From: Propionibacteriaceae bacterium
GTDB lineage: Bacteria; Actinomycetota; Actinomycetes; Propionibacteriales; Propionibacteriaceae
Direction of reading: 5' to 3'
Assembly (NCBI GenBank): GCA_031285845.1
Contig: JAITVK010000034.1
Coordinates: 1-64,000 of the forward strand
DNA length: 64,000 nucleotides
The first letter of the stretch is position 1. Every line of letters starts with the position of its first letter. This document shows positions 42,515 to 54,658 of this stretch, one piece after another. The notes beneath the pieces were generated by a model, which ran no database searches, was not told the origin of the DNA, and was given only the letters and a program-made list of their open reading frames with translations. The position numbers and the translations under genes are program-made.

Positions 42515-42518
<4 letters not shown>
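41751..42518 (-). CDS. sdhB: Succinate dehydrogenase/fumarate reductase iron-sulfur subunit
   Basis: The 255-residue subunit carries three clusters: the [2Fe-2S] ligands in [10 protein letters not shown], the [4Fe-4S] ligands in [12 protein letters not shown] and the [3Fe-4S] ligands in [12 protein letters not shown]. It passes electrons between the flavin and the membrane heme subunit. The GTG start overlaps the sdhA stop by four bases (GTGA). Last gene of sdhCAB. Confidence 0.95.
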
Positions 42519-44542
<2,024 letters not shown>

Positions 44543-44543
44543 A

Positions 44544-45254
44544 TCAATTCACCATTCCAAACAGCACAGCCACGGGAGGAAGCAGGAAGCCCACGAACAG
44601 CGCGGCGGCCGCGAAGTAGGCACAGACGTTGAGGACGACCTTAGCACCGGGGCCCACATTGGCGCCCAGGGTGGTGAAAGCCGACCAGAAGCCATGGCGC
44701 ACGTGCATGCAGACCGCGCCCATGAACACGACGTAGATCACGACGACCCACCAGTTTTGGAAAGCGCCCATGAACATGTCGTACGGCGCCTGTGTTCCAG
44801 ACCACCCGATTTGCACCGAGTTGGTGGTGAACATCAGGATATGGAAGACCAGAAGCAGAAGCAGCGTCACCCCGCCCCAGCGCATCACGCGACTGGACAG
44901 GGTCTGCTCCTTGCGGTTGGTTCGCACGTACTTCGAACCGCGGGCGTTCGCGGCGACGAGCCACAAACTGATCGCGCAATAAACATGCAGGACCAGGCAC
45001 ACCAACAGGACGAGACGGAAGATCCAAATGAACCAGCCGTGGGGAAGGATAGGATACAGCAGGTCTTGCTTGAGGAACTCGGCGTAGTGGTTGTACGCCT
45101 CAGGTCCGATGAAGATCTTGAGATTGCCAAACATATGCATGAGAAGGAAGGCGATCAAGATCAACCCGGTGACGGCCATCACAGCCTTCTTCGCCACGTT
45201 GGATCTCAGCGCCCTCTGATGCACGCTCAAAGTTGTAGATGCCACGGGCTCCAC
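44544..45254 (-). CDS. sdhC: Succinate dehydrogenase cytochrome b subunit (five-helix type)
   Basis: The 236-residue membrane anchor has five hydrophobic helices and His residues at the positions that bind two b hemes ([26 protein letters not shown]). This single-anchor type B architecture goes with menaquinone and is typical of actinobacterial Sdh/Frd enzymes. The start is GTG at 45254; a second GTG three codons on is possible. First gene of sdhCAB. Confidence 0.92.
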   Translation of the reverse strand: MEPVASTTLSVHQRALRSNVAKKAVMAVTGLILIAFLLMHMFGNLKIFIGPEAYNHYAEFLKQDLLYPILPHGWFIWIFRLVLLVCLVLHVYCAISLWLVAANARGSKYVRTNRKEQTLSSRVMRWGGVTLLLLLVFHILMFTTNSVQIGWSGTQAPYDMFMGAFQNWWVVVIYVVFMGAVCMHVRHGFWSAFTTLGANVGPGAKVVLNVCAYFAAAALFVGFLLPPVAVLFGMVN

Positions 45255-45282
45255 CCTATCGGAAACGCCGTCGAATACTGAA

Positions 45283-46713
45283 TCAACAGTTGGGTATGTT
45301 CACCGCCAATCCACCTTGCGAAGTCTCCTTATACTGGACGGCCATGTCCTTGCCGGTGGCCAACATCGTGGCGACGACCTCGTCCAAACTGACGATCTGG
45401 CGACCGTCCCCAGCCAAAGCCAGCCGAGCGGCCGTGATCGCGGTGGTCGCGCCGATCGCGTTGCGCTCGATGCACGGAATCTGAACCAAACCGCCCACCG
45501 GATCACAGGTCAAGCCCAAGTGATGCTCCATCCCGATCTCGGCGGCGTTGACCACCTGCTGGGGCGAGCCGCCCAACACTTGGCACAGCCCGGCCGCTGC
45601 CATCGAACTGGCCACCCCGATCTCGCCTTGGCAGCCGACTTCCGCTCCAGAAATCGAGGCGGTGGCCTGATAGATCGACCCGATGGCGCTGGCCGTCAGC
45701 AGGTAGTCGTGGATGGTGTGCGCGTCGCTGCCCGGCAGAAAGGTGAGAGCGTATTTCAAGATGGCCGGAACGATGCCTGCGGCGCCATTGGTCGGAGCGG
45801 TCACCACCCGACCACCGGCCGCGTTCTGCTCATTGACGGCCAACGCCCACAAACTGACCCAGTCCAGTCCCGACATCGGGTCAGACGAACCGCGATGCTT
45901 CAACGTCCGCAGCAACCCGGCCGCACGCCGCCGTACACCCAAGGGCCCAGGCAGCAGACCTTCGCTGGCGCAGCCGGTGTCGATGCTGGCACTCATCACT
46001 TGCCACAGCTCCAGCAAGCCGGTCGCGATCTGTTCGCGAGTTCGACCCCGAGCCAATTCATTGCGCGCGCTGACCTCGGCGATCGACAGGCCTTGACTGT
46101 GACAGTGCGCCAGCAGTTCGTCACCCGTACGGAAGTCGTACGGCAGCTGAATCTCGACCGGTGGGGGAAGGATCGGGTTCGCCGAAGCGTCGCTGGCCAC
46201 CACGAACCCACCGCCGATCGAATAGAAGACCCGCTCTTCGACCTGGTGTGGACCGAATCGGATTCTAAAGCGCAGCGCGTTGGGATGATAGACCAGTCGC
46301 TGATGGGGTGAGAAGACGATGTCACGCTCGGGAACGAAATCGGTGATCTCCCGCTCGGCGTCCGTGTCGGGATCGACCAGGCGCAGTCGATGGCTCGCGC
46401 GGACCCGGTCGTACGACCCGGTCACAGCATCGGGATCGACCGTGGCCGGTCTGAGTCCTTCCAGGCCGGCTATCACCGCCCGATCCGTGCCATGGCCGCG
46501 ACCGGTCGCCCCCAGCGACCCCAGCAATTCCACGGCCACCCCAGTGATCCTCGACCAGCCCCCAGCGAGATCCTCGCCGGTGGAGCGAGCAGAACCCGAC
46601 GATCTCGCGGCTAGTTCGCGCACCAGCATCCCCGCAGCGCGCATCGGGCCGACCGTGTGTGAACTGGAGGGTCCCACCCCAATCGAGAAGATCTCAAAAA
46701 CCCCGGTGTTCAT
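45283..46713 (-). CDS. sdaA: L-serine ammonia-lyase (iron-sulfur, single chain)
   Basis: The 476-residue enzyme turns L-serine into pyruvate and ammonia with a [4Fe-4S] cluster. The beta domain begins at FEIFSIGVGPSSSHTVGPMRAA, and the catalytic domain has the cluster-binding Cys residues (EVGCQGEIG, GLTCDPVGG, IPCIERNAIGA) plus the substrate loop TAPTNGAAGI. The C-terminal Cys tail (NIPNC) that plugs the active site is also present. ATG 46713 is the natural start. Confidence 0.95.
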   Translation of the reverse strand: MNTGVFEIFSIGVGPSSSHTVGPMRAAGMLVRELAARSSGSARSTGEDLAGGWSRITGVAVELLGSLGATGRGHGTDRAVIAGLEGLRPATVDPDAVTGSYDRVRASHRLRLVDPDTDAEREITDFVPERDIVFSPHQRLVYHPNALRFRIRFGPHQVEERVFYSIGGGFVVASDASANPILPPPVEIQLPYDFRTGDELLAHCHSQGLSIAEVSARNELARGRTREQIATGLLELWQVMSASIDTGCASEGLLPGPLGVRRRAAGLLRTLKHRGSSDPMSGLDWVSLWALAVNEQNAAGGRVVTAPTNGAAGIVPAILKYALTFLPGSDAHTIHDYLLTASAIGSIYQATASISGAEVGCQGEIGVASSMAAAGLCQVLGGSPQQVVNAAEIGMEHHLGLTCDPVGGLVQIPCIERNAIGATTAITAARLALAGDGRQIVSLDEVVATMLATGKDMAVQYKETSQGGLAVNIPNC

Positions 46714-46863
46714 GGGACCATTGTCCCACAGGACCACCGCGATGAGGCGGGCGACGACGCCCCGATCCACCCTGCCTGCCGCCCTGCGAGCGACCCGGGC
46801 TAGAATCAATGGAAGGACCGCGACAACGGACCGACCGGCTGGACGATCACGGCAGGAGGGGCG

Positions 46864-48054
46864 ATGAGTGACCAACCAGAACCGCAGTCAATCGAAGACG
46901 AGGTGGCGGATTCGACCTTGATGGACGACAACCTGGCCAACCTGACCTTCGCCGAGGAAGACCAGAACGGATCTAGCGCAGTGGACGACACGCCAGATGC
47001 TTCTCCTGAGACTCCTCCGAGCGTGCAGACTCGAGCAGACCACCCTGACTCGACCAGCCCACGACAGGCACAAAGGGCGGCCACTCGCGCCACCAAGCAG
47101 GCGTTGATCGCCCAAGCTGAGCTTGTCGCAATGCTGTCCGACTCCAAAACCGCTCCCGCCGAGATGAAAGCGCTGCTTGAGCAGTGGCGACGAGCCGGGC
47201 GTACGACCAAGGCTGAAGACGACGCGCTGTGGGTTCGATTCAACCTGGCCCAGGACCAGTTGTTCTCTCGGCTCGATCTGCTCAGACAACGCCGACAATC
47301 GCAGATGGCCGAGGCCAAACACGACAAACTGAGTCTGATCACCACCGCCGAGCAGGTCGCCACCCGCTCCGATCTGCGGCAAGCCGCCGACACGATGGCT
47401 CAGCTGATGGCCCAATGGAAGGCCATCGGACCGGCCCCGGATGACAAGAGCTTATGGCTTCGGTTCAAAGCCGCGCAGGATCAGGTCTACTCCCGGCTGG
47501 GCGAAGAGCGGCGCCAATCCCACGACAGTCAAATCGAGGCGGCGAACACCAAACGCCAGATCATCACCCAGGCGCAGGGCTTGATCGGATCGGCTGATCT
47601 GCGCCAGGCCATCGAGGACTTGAAACAGCTCGACACCCGATTCCGCGAAGCCGGATACGCCGGTCGTCAGGCAAATCGAAGCCTGGCCGACGAGTTTCGG
47701 GAAGCCCGCCAGCAGTTCTACGCCTGGATGCGCAAGGAACCGGTACGGCGACGCGAGACTGGCCAGCAGGGAGCGTACGGTCGCCGGGCGCGCCTGGTTC
47801 AGCAAATCGAGCAAACCCGTCGTGACATCACCGCGGCCGAGGACCAGTTGAAGTCGGTCGACCCGTCCGGCGGCAAACGTCCACACGGTCGCGGCATCAC
47901 CGTCACCTTGGGACAAGCTGGCGCGTACGGCGCCGCCGCGACCGACGCGGTGCGTCTGAAGGTGAGGCTGTCCGATCTGGAGAGCCAACTGGCCGCAGTG
48001 GACGCCTCGTTGTCGGCCGAATCGACCTCGCGATCCAACACCGAGTCGGCCTGA
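46864..48054 (+). CDS. DUF349-repeat protein
   Basis: The 396-residue protein has an acidic, disordered N-terminus (about 70 residues) and then three helical DUF349 repeats with the LMAQWKAIGPAPDDKSLWLRF pattern, and a charged coiled-coil C-terminus. The family is widespread in Actinobacteria and Bacteroidetes with no settled role. The ATG follows GGAGGGG. It is divergent from sdaA. Confidence 0.85.
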   Translation: MSDQPEPQSIEDEVADSTLMDDNLANLTFAEEDQNGSSAVDDTPDASPETPPSVQTRADHPDSTSPRQAQRAATRATKQALIAQAELVAMLSDSKTAPAEMKALLEQWRRAGRTTKAEDDALWVRFNLAQDQLFSRLDLLRQRRQSQMAEAKHDKLSLITTAEQVATRSDLRQAADTMAQLMAQWKAIGPAPDDKSLWLRFKAAQDQVYSRLGEERRQSHDSQIEAANTKRQIITQAQGLIGSADLRQAIEDLKQLDTRFREAGYAGRQANRSLADEFREARQQFYAWMRKEPVRRRETGQQGAYGRRARLVQQIEQTRRDITAAEDQLKSVDPSGGKRPHGRGITVTLGQAGAYGAAATDAVRLKVRLSDLESQLAAVDASLSAESTSRSNTESA

Positions 48055-48170
48055 CACACTCCTGGGGATCATCACGAGTCAGTGGCGATGCCCGCGAAGG
48101 AACCACTGGCCTGACACCATCCAGTCATAGCGCCTGGCTAGCCCGGATCGGGTGCTGCTCGAAGTCGCGG

Positions 48171-49103
48171 TCACCGGCGCAGGGGAAGATCGACCGTCTG
48201 CAGGTCTCGCATGACGTACGACTGAGGAAAGACCTCCCTCGCTTGTTCTTGCATCTGATCAAGGTCGGCGTCACCATAGCGTTGACTGACGTGGGTCAAG
48301 AGCAGCCGGCCCACACCGGCTTGCGCCCCGATGTGGGCCGCGTCGACGCAGGTCGAGTGGGTGTAGCGCGGCGCCATGTCGGCCTCGGTCGCAGCGTAGG
48401 TCGACTCGTGAACCAAAACGTCAGCCTCACGAGCCAGCTCAACCGTACGCAGAGTGGGACTGGTGTCACCGGTGATCGCGACGATCCGACCGGGACGAGA
48501 CTCGCCGAGAAAGTCAGACCCGACGACCAACCGCCCGTCGGGCAAGACGACCGTCTGCCCGTCTTTCAGTCGACCGTAGTCTTTGCCCGGGCCGAGCCCC
48601 AAAGCCCGCAAACGATCGACCTGGAGCTCGCCGGGCCGGGCGTCCTCCTCGAAGCGGTAGCCGAAACAGGGGACGACGTGGTCCAGTTTCACCGCACGCA
48701 CGGTGAACCCGTCGGCATGGAACAGGGTTTGATCGTCAGGGATCTCGTGGACGGTGCACGGGTAGGTCAAATGGGTGCCCGACAGGCGCAAAGACGTCTC
48801 GACGTACGACGCGATGCCGACCGGACCGTAAACGTTGAGCGGCGAGGCCTGGTGGAAGGAACGCGTGCTGAGCAGGCCGGGCAGTCCGAACAGGTGATCG
48901 CCATGCAGATGTGTGATGAATATACGGGTGATCCGGCGCGGGGTGATGGCCGTCTTCATCAACTGCAGTTGGGCGCCCTCGCCAGCGTCGACCAGCCACA
49001 CCGAACCATTCTCCGCGATCAGGTTGAGGCCGATCGATGACACGTTGCGTGTTGGCGATGGGACGCCAGCGGCCGTGCCCAAAAAAGTCAGTTCCATCGT
49101 CAC
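48171..49103 (-). CDS. rnz: Ribonuclease Z (tRNA 3' endonuclease)
   Basis: The 310-residue metallo-beta-lactamase-fold enzyme trims tRNA 3' ends. The zinc box THLHGDHLFGLPGLLSTR, the GDTSPTL Asp segment and the final HVSQRY His are all visible, with the exosite part in VYGPVGIASYVE. Relevant here because two tRNAs in this window have protein genes overlapping their ends. Confidence 0.93.
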   Translation of the reverse strand: MTMELTFLGTAAGVPSPTRNVSSIGLNLIAENGSVWLVDAGEGAQLQLMKTAITPRRITRIFITHLHGDHLFGLPGLLSTRSFHQASPLNVYGPVGIASYVETSLRLSGTHLTYPCTVHEIPDDQTLFHADGFTVRAVKLDHVVPCFGYRFEEDARPGELQVDRLRALGLGPGKDYGRLKDGQTVVLPDGRLVVGSDFLGESRPGRIVAITGDTSPTLRTVELAREADVLVHESTYAATEADMAPRYTHSTCVDAAHIGAQAGVGRLLLTHVSQRYGDADLDQMQEQAREVFPQSYVMRDLQTVDLPLRR

Positions 49104-49280
49104 CCTGCCTTCGTCTCGACACCGTGTCGTGATGGCATGGTCGTCATCGATCCGCCACCAACACGTCAGTGGTTGGCGATCACGCGCGACTCACGCCATC
49201 ATCCTCTCACATCCACCACGAGGCGCTCCCCTAAGGTTCGCCGATAGTTTCCGCATCGATGCCTCAGCGGCTTGTGGACG

Positions 49281-49751
49281 TCAAGGCAGGACGTACTCCC
49301 CTTTGATCACGAAGTACGATCCTCGGATCACTCCGGCCAGTTTCGACTTCTGGTGCGCAAAGTTGAAATCGGATAACGCCGCGGGAACCTCCATCCCCTC
49401 AGACAGTTTGAATCCGACGGCTCGTTTCTTCGGATCATCGATGGTGTACAACACGTTGACCCCCAAGCCGTCAGCATAGAACACGTACGTCCAGTCGATT
49501 CCGTCGACGTGGACCCGCGCGGTCTGAAGCGGCGTCGCCTCAAGGTGGATTCCTCGTTCGGTCGCCAAAATGTTGGTGACGTAGTCGACCGTGACCTGAT
49601 CCTGCGACGCGTCGGTGACTGCGAGCTGGTAGTTGTGCTTGTTGGCCAGATAGCGCGCCTCGTTGGCCCTCAAACCGGCCAAGGCCTGCGGCGACGCGGC
49701 CTTCTCCAACCCGGCGGTGGACACATGGACAAAATCAACCACGTACGACAT
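49281..49751 (-). CDS. Conserved-looking protein of unknown function
   Basis: A 156-residue product starting at ATG 49751 (AGGGGG six bases upstream; other in-frame starts at 49757 and 49850). It is soluble, mixed alpha/beta in look, and ends GSYFVIKGEYVLP. No family recognised. Between rnz and an ABC exporter, both with own promoters; no operon partner. Confidence 0.6.
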   Translation of the reverse strand: MSYVVDFVHVSTAGLEKAASPQALAGLRANEARYLANKHNYQLAVTDASQDQVTVDYVTNILATERGIHLEATPLQTARVHVDGIDWTYVFYADGLGVNVLYTIDDPKKRAVGFKLSEGMEVPAALSDFNFAHQKSKLAGVIRGSYFVIKGEYVLP

Positions 49752-49930
49752 GGACATCCCCCTGCTGTCGACGGTTCGCCGAAATGGCGATCTCGCGCCA
49801 ACAAAGTTATCACACAGTGATCCGAGTCCTATCACAACCCAATCGGCCAAGCACGGGTGAAAGCCGATCAGCCAATCATGGGATCAGTCAAACCCCTCAT
49901 CAGAGTAGTGTTTTTCACGAAAGTGGGTGG

Positions 49931-51604
49931 ATGATGACTCAAAGCACTGAAGGGTATCGGATTGTCAAGCAGAACATGCGCCGACTGTATCCGTATCAGA
50001 TGGCGTCGTTCGGATTGGCCCTGGTGGTGATGGTGATATCGCTAGTGTTGGTCGATCGAATGAAACGCTTGATCGACGCGCTGCCCGCAGGCATGAACGC
50101 GTCGGTGTGGGGACCCCTGGTCGGATTCGGCCTCGGATACGTGGTGATGGCCCTCGTGTTCGAGTTCGTGTTCCGTCGGACCCAGATCGTGGGACGCAAC
50201 GAGATCCTGGTCGTGTTGTTCACCAGGATGCAAGACAAACCCTTGGCTTACGTCCGAAAACAGGACTCCGGTCACATCATGTCCTTGATCAACAACGAGG
50301 GCCGCGAAGTCGGCGACTGGTTGTCGTTCGGCATGCTCGCATTGTTCCAACTGTGCTCCCTGCTCGTGCTCAGCGTCGGATTGATGGCCTATTACAGCCC
50401 GGTTCTGGCCGCCATCGCCTGCGTCGCCGTCCTGCTGGTGTACGCCTCCTCCACCTTCCTCGCCTCGAAAATCGCGAAGCTGACCGCGAAATCCTTCGAG
50501 GTCACCAGCAGGATCAACCGACTCCTCCTCCAGACGCTGAAGGCCGAAACCATCATCCACATGCTGAACGCTCACGACTGGTTCGTGGGACGCTTCACTC
50601 GACTGGTCTACCGCGAGCGATACCCCCTTGACCGTCAACGCATGAACATCCACGCGGTCTACACCACCATCTATCTGTTCCTCACCCTGCTCTTGCCTAT
50701 CCTGGTCGTCGTCATCGGCGCCATGCTCTCCGATTCGCTCAACCTCAGCGTCGGCAGCCTCCTCGCGTTTTACGCTCTGACCGCCCAGTTGCAGGAACCT
50801 CTCCAAGTCATTCCCGAACTGCTCGCCCAGCGCAAGACCGCGATCGGCTTGGCTGACCACCTGGTCGACATCCTCGACAACACTCCAACCACACCAGACA
50901 CCGCGGCCACTGACACTGACCGACTGCCCGACATCCCCGGTGAGTTGACCGTCGACATCGACCACTTCTCGTACGACGCCGACTCCCCACGGCTGCTCGA
51001 AGGATTCCATCTGGCCAGCCACCCCGGTGACCTCATCATCCTCAAGGGAGCCAGTGGAGCAGGAAAGACCACCCTGCTCAACCTCATCACCGGATTCGTG
51101 AAATCCGACACCGCCTCGATCAGCCTCAATGGCCATGATCTGACCCAAGCTCGCGACACTGATCGGTGGCGTCACATCCTGCTCGCCGAACAAGAACCCC
51201 TTCTCATCGACGGCACCCTCATGGACAACATCTGCTTCGGCCAGCCCTACCCGACCGAGGCCATCCGGGACATCCTCCACGTCACCTGCCTGGACGGTTT
51301 CACCGACACCGACGGTCTCGACACCATCATCCAGGGCGACAACGACGCGATCAGCGGCGGCCAGAAACAACGCGTCGCCCTGGCACGCATGCTCATCCGA
51401 CACCCCGACATCCTCATTCTCGACGAACCCACCGCCGCCCTCGATCCCCACACCTCAGCCCAGCTCGCCCACCGGCTCGTCGACTACGCCGAGGCTCACG
51501 CCATCACTCTCATCGTCGTCACCCACAAGCCCGACTTCGACCCCTGGGCCACCACCACGTTCACCATCACGAGCCAACAGACCACAACCGTGCCACAGCC
51601 CTAG
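49931..51604 (+). CDS. ABC exporter, membrane and ATPase domains fused
   Basis: The 557-residue half-transporter has six membrane helices in the first 330 residues and an ATPase with Walker A KGASGAGKTT, a Q loop, signature AISGGQKQRVALARML, Walker B LILDEPTAALD and the switch His in VVTHKPD. It would work as a homodimer. ATG 49931 or 49934 is the start (GGGTGG upstream). Substrate unknown; no accessory gene adjoins it. The leader from 49851 is A+T-richer than its surroundings. Confidence 0.87.
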   Translation: MMTQSTEGYRIVKQNMRRLYPYQMASFGLALVVMVISLVLVDRMKRLIDALPAGMNASVWGPLVGFGLGYVVMALVFEFVFRRTQIVGRNEILVVLFTRMQDKPLAYVRKQDSGHIMSLINNEGREVGDWLSFGMLALFQLCSLLVLSVGLMAYYSPVLAAIACVAVLLVYASSTFLASKIAKLTAKSFEVTSRINRLLLQTLKAETIIHMLNAHDWFVGRFTRLVYRERYPLDRQRMNIHAVYTTIYLFLTLLLPILVVVIGAMLSDSLNLSVGSLLAFYALTAQLQEPLQVIPELLAQRKTAIGLADHLVDILDNTPTTPDTAATDTDRLPDIPGELTVDIDHFSYDADSPRLLEGFHLASHPGDLIILKGASGAGKTTLLNLITGFVKSDTASISLNGHDLTQARDTDRWRHILLAEQEPLLIDGTLMDNICFGQPYPTEAIRDILHVTCLDGFTDTDGLDTIIQGDNDAISGGQKQRVALARMLIRHPDILILDEPTAALDPHTSAQLAHRLVDYAEAHAITLIVVTHKPDFDPWATTTFTITSQQTTTVPQP

Positions 51605-51783
51605 CGGTCGTCGGATCCCCCACATCGACGCCAGCACCCACGCCCACCCTGCCACCCACACCGGAACCGGCGCCTGAGACACCCGTGTCGACTGTCCCGC
51701 TCCAGTGTCGCCACCGTCGGCATCGGAACCGGCCTGCGACCCGACTCGGACTGGCGGATGATCTACGTCGGCGCGGCGCGGAC

Positions 51784-52374
51784 TCACACAGCCGCGAAGC
51801 CTAACCTCATGATGACGCGCGGAAAACCCCCAGCCACGGAATCCGTCTGCGCCGCCTGATGGAATCCGGCCTGTTCGAACATGGTCTTCGTGCCAACGTA
51901 CGACATCACCGTGTTAACGCGCTCGCCAGCGTTGTCCGTCGGGTAACCTTCGACGGCCGGAGCGCCTTGGCTTCGTGCGTACGACGCCGCACCTCGAATC
52001 AACTCCACCGCGAGCCCGTGATGGCGAAACCGAGCGAGCACGCTGACACACCAGATCGCCCACACATCCAGATCATCCAGATGAGGAATTTTCGGACTGC
52101 GCGCGAACGTCGTCTGGGAACGCGGCCCGACCGCGGCCCAGCCAGCCGCCTGACCATCGACGTAAGCCAACACCCCCGGCGAAATCGAGCCCCCGCAGAG
52201 CTGGCGGACGTACTGCCCACGCGCCTGACCGACCAACGCACGATTGTCTTTCGCAGACAACCGATGAGACAGACACCAGCACACCGTCGCATCAGGACGC
52301 TTCGGCCCCAAAACCAGACTCACATCGTCGAACCGATCCGCTGTCGCCGGCACAACGCTCACCACTCCACCCAT
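51784..52374 (-). CDS. GNAT-family N-acetyltransferase
   Basis: The product of about 196 residues has the acetyl-CoA loop region in VSVLARFRHHGLAVELIRGAASYARSQG and a C-terminal FEQAGFHQA pattern, plus the N-terminal CWCLSHRL segment seen in a group of actinobacterial acetyltransferases. ATG 52374 was chosen; GTG 52383 three codons upstream is possible. Substrate unknown. Confidence 0.8.
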   Translation of the reverse strand: MGGVVSVVPATADRFDDVSLVLGPKRPDATVCWCLSHRLSAKDNRALVGQARGQYVRQLCGGSISPGVLAYVDGQAAGWAAVGPRSQTTFARSPKIPHLDDLDVWAIWCVSVLARFRHHGLAVELIRGAASYARSQGAPAVEGYPTDNAGERVNTVMSYVGTKTMFEQAGFHQAAQTDSVAGGFPRVIMRLGFAAV

Positions 52375-52564
52375 GTCGCCCACTGTACTGAGGAGCGAAC
52401 GGGCGCGCCATTCGCGACCATGCTGGTCAGCGAAAAACTAGCGACGCGGACGGAGGTTCACCGGGCCTGTCTTGTCACTGTGAACCATGGCGCAGGAGTG
52501 GCTGCTCCAAGAATCCCTGCCATATCATCGTGTCGCTGGGATCGACGCAGGAGGAGGCCGCTGA

Positions 52565-52748
52565 ATGACAACTCACTCGGACGAGCACGACTACACCATT
52601 CTCAAGGACTACCTGTACTTGGCCATACACGTCCCCGAAGGTATGAAACCGCCGCGGTAACGAAGGCCGCCCCATCATGGTGTCCAGACTGGCCGACGAC
52701 GACGGTCGCCACATAGAACCAAGCGCCACAAACCCTGTCGAGGTCTGA
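52565..52748 (+). pseudogene. Small gene with a very strong ribosome site, probably frameshifted
   Basis: ATG 52565 is preceded by AGGAGGAGG with ideal spacing. The frame gives 31 residues and stops at 52658-52660. In the frame shifted by one base the sequence continues sensibly from about 52656 to TGA 52746-52748 (GNEGRPIMVSRLADDDGR and on). Joined, they give about 60 residues. This suggests a short gene broken by one frameshift, or two overlapping micro-frames. Family not recognised. The rest of the gap 52384-52757 has no other gene. Confidence 0.4.
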
Positions 52749-52757
52749 GACCGAAGA

Positions 52758-53342
52758 TCAGAAGGTTTGAACAGAACTGAGCGAACCGCCCTCGGAATAC
52801 CTGCCGGGAAACCGGCTTCTCGCGGCAACAGTCACAGACCTGACGAAACCTGTCTTCGCATTGGTGTAGGCGTCACGGTCATGCTCGAAACGAGCCAGCA
52901 GACCTCGCTTGAGGTCCGCGTACTGACTGCGAACATCAGCGTCCACACGAAGCACATCACGGAAATACAGCTCATCATGATCACCGGGACGAACAACATG
53001 CAGATGGAAGACCCTCTCCGCGAACCCCCGTGTCGTGTATCCCTTGTTCAAATCGACACGGAACGGCTGATCCGTCGTCGCCATCACCAACCAACCCTCA
53101 GCCATGAGCATCTCGGTGACCGAGTCACCGGACAGCTCCGGTTTCACTTCCAACAGCACGTCAACGATGGGTTTCGACAGCAACCCGGGCACAGATGTGC
53201 TGCCGATGTGACTCACCCGGAAGACCGCCTGACCGAACAACGCATGCAGCCGCTCTGACTCATGTTCATACCACGACGGCCAGCGCCGGTCATACGTGCT
53301 CAACTGAATCGGGAACAACCGCCAGAGTTCCTCCAGACTCAT
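52758..53342 (-). CDS. GrpB/UPF0157 nucleotidyltransferase-fold protein
   Basis: The 194-residue protein has the GrpB pattern: YDRRWPSWYEHESERL, then the FRVSHIGSTSVPGLLSKPIVDVLLEV box with the GS and D-x-D motif of the polymerase-beta-like fold, and a LHVVRPGDHDELYFRDVLR block. Function unknown; the fold suggests NMP transfer. ATG 53342 is preferred over GTG 53363. Confidence 0.85.
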   Translation of the reverse strand: MSLEELWRLFPIQLSTYDRRWPSWYEHESERLHALFGQAVFRVSHIGSTSVPGLLSKPIVDVLLEVKPELSGDSVTEMLMAEGWLVMATTDQPFRVDLNKGYTTRGFAERVFHLHVVRPGDHDELYFRDVLRVDADVRSQYADLKRGLLARFEHDRDAYTNAKTGFVRSVTVAARSRFPGRYSEGGSLSSVQTF

Positions 53343-53561
53343 TTCTGACAACGCTCGCTCCACAAGCTCACCCTATCGGTCTGGACAGCCACTCGTGTCG
53401 GCGGTTGCTCAAGAGCCCGAACACGTGGATGCGTCTGAGTTCCACCGGCAACGAGTGGTCGAACCGAAACAACCCAACCTGAGCACGTGGACACGCGAGC
53501 AGGGGCGGAGCGCCAAACATATAGTGTTCGAAACCCCCTGTGTCCTACAACGCAGCGATAA

Positions 53562-53600
53562 GCAGTGGCGTGGCACGCTCGTGATCTGCCACGCCACTGC
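53562..53600 (-). terminator. 14-bp hairpin after the methyltransferase gene
   Basis: GCAGTGGCGTGGCA (53562-53575) and its exact complement at 53587-53600 form a stem with an 11-base loop, eight bases past the methyltransferase stop. On that strand the stem is followed by TTATCG, a weak T run. Confidence 0.75.
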
Positions 53601-53607
53601 CCGTCAC

Positions 53608-54360
53608 TCAACGTTGCTGCAGCACGAAAACGCCCCAGCCGACATACTCCCGGGTATAGCGGGCGTACCGTGCGGGCTCAGCGTGCAGGAGTTCCCGCAC
53701 CTCCTCTGCCATCTCGTCATCGGGGTTGGCATCCAGCCACTTGCGCATGGTGAGCCATTGCGCGCCCTGGTAACGATCCCAACTGTTCTGATCGGCCAAC
53801 ACCATCTCGACGACGTCATAGCCCAGACCGCTGAACTCGGTCAACTGGTCGGGCAGTTCCTTGAAGTCGTCGAGGGTCGTGGCGCCGCAGGCCTCGATCG
53901 CCACCTGATTCGGCGGAGTCTGTCGCCAGTAGGGCTCACCGATCAAGATGAGACCTCCAGGACGCAGACTACGTGACAGGAGTTCGATTGTGCCCGCGAC
54001 ACCCCCAGCGATCCAACTGGCGCCGAGACAGGCCGCGACGTCGACCGGCTGATGGGTGACGTAGCCAGCCGCGTCCGCCTGAATGAACTGAAGCCGATCA
54101 GCGACATTAAGTTCGATGGCTCGGGCGTGAGCCTGGTTGCTGAAAACGATTGACATGTCGACCCCGACACCGCTGATGCCGTAGTCCCGCGCCCAGGTGC
54201 AGAGCATCTCGCCGGAGCCGGACCCGAGGTCCAACAACTGCTGGCCGGGAATCAGGTGAAGCGCCTGCCCGACGGTGGCGAGTTTGTCGTGAGTGAAGGG
54301 GTTATGGATGCGATGCCCACTCTCACGAATAGAGAAGATGCGTGGGATATCAATTGTCAT
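53608..54360 (-). CDS. Class I SAM-dependent methyltransferase
   Basis: The 250-residue enzyme has the SAM-binding loop LLDLGSGSGEML (motif I), the acidic end of strand 2 in GVGVDMS, and LRPGGLILIGEPYW (post-motif III). It resembles the small-molecule methyltransferases next to GNAT/GrpB-type genes, but no substrate can be named. AAGGAA lies about 11 bases before ATG 54360. A perfect hairpin follows its stop. Confidence 0.82.
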   Translation of the reverse strand: MTIDIPRIFSIRESGHRIHNPFTHDKLATVGQALHLIPGQQLLDLGSGSGEMLCTWARDYGISGVGVDMSIVFSNQAHARAIELNVADRLQFIQADAAGYVTHQPVDVAACLGASWIAGGVAGTIELLSRSLRPGGLILIGEPYWRQTPPNQVAIEACGATTLDDFKELPDQLTEFSGLGYDVVEMVLADQNSWDRYQGAQWLTMRKWLDANPDDEMAEEVRELLHAEPARYARYTREYVGWGVFVLQQR

Positions 54361-54658
54361 GATTGTTGTGTTCCTTGTGTTGTGATGAAAATGGCGTCAG
54401 TGACCTGGACGCTACCGAGCAGTCGGTCCAGGGGCATGCCCCGGCCCGCGCCACCAAGTGTCAGGCACGCGTTTGGAGGAATTGCCCAGACGACCGACAC
54501 GACGATCCGCCGGGTCGGGAATGGATGGGGTGGCACATGGCCTGCGCGACACTAACGACCTCGCGGTCGGACCAGTGATGGCTCAGTCCAAAGAGGCGCG
54601 ACAAACCAGCACAGCCACCACGAGCCGCGTCATCCGTCATCACCTCAAGAAAGTTGAT

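Noticed and set aside
50042-51451. 469-codon minus-strand frame rich in Gly, Asp, Glu and Val
   Set aside because: Antisense shadow of the ABC exporter; acidic/Gly-rich composition is what the opposite strand of a G+C-rich gene gives.
51859-52716. 285-codon plus-strand frame
   Set aside because: Antisense to the GNAT gene and then into the gap; no motif, Arg/His-rich.
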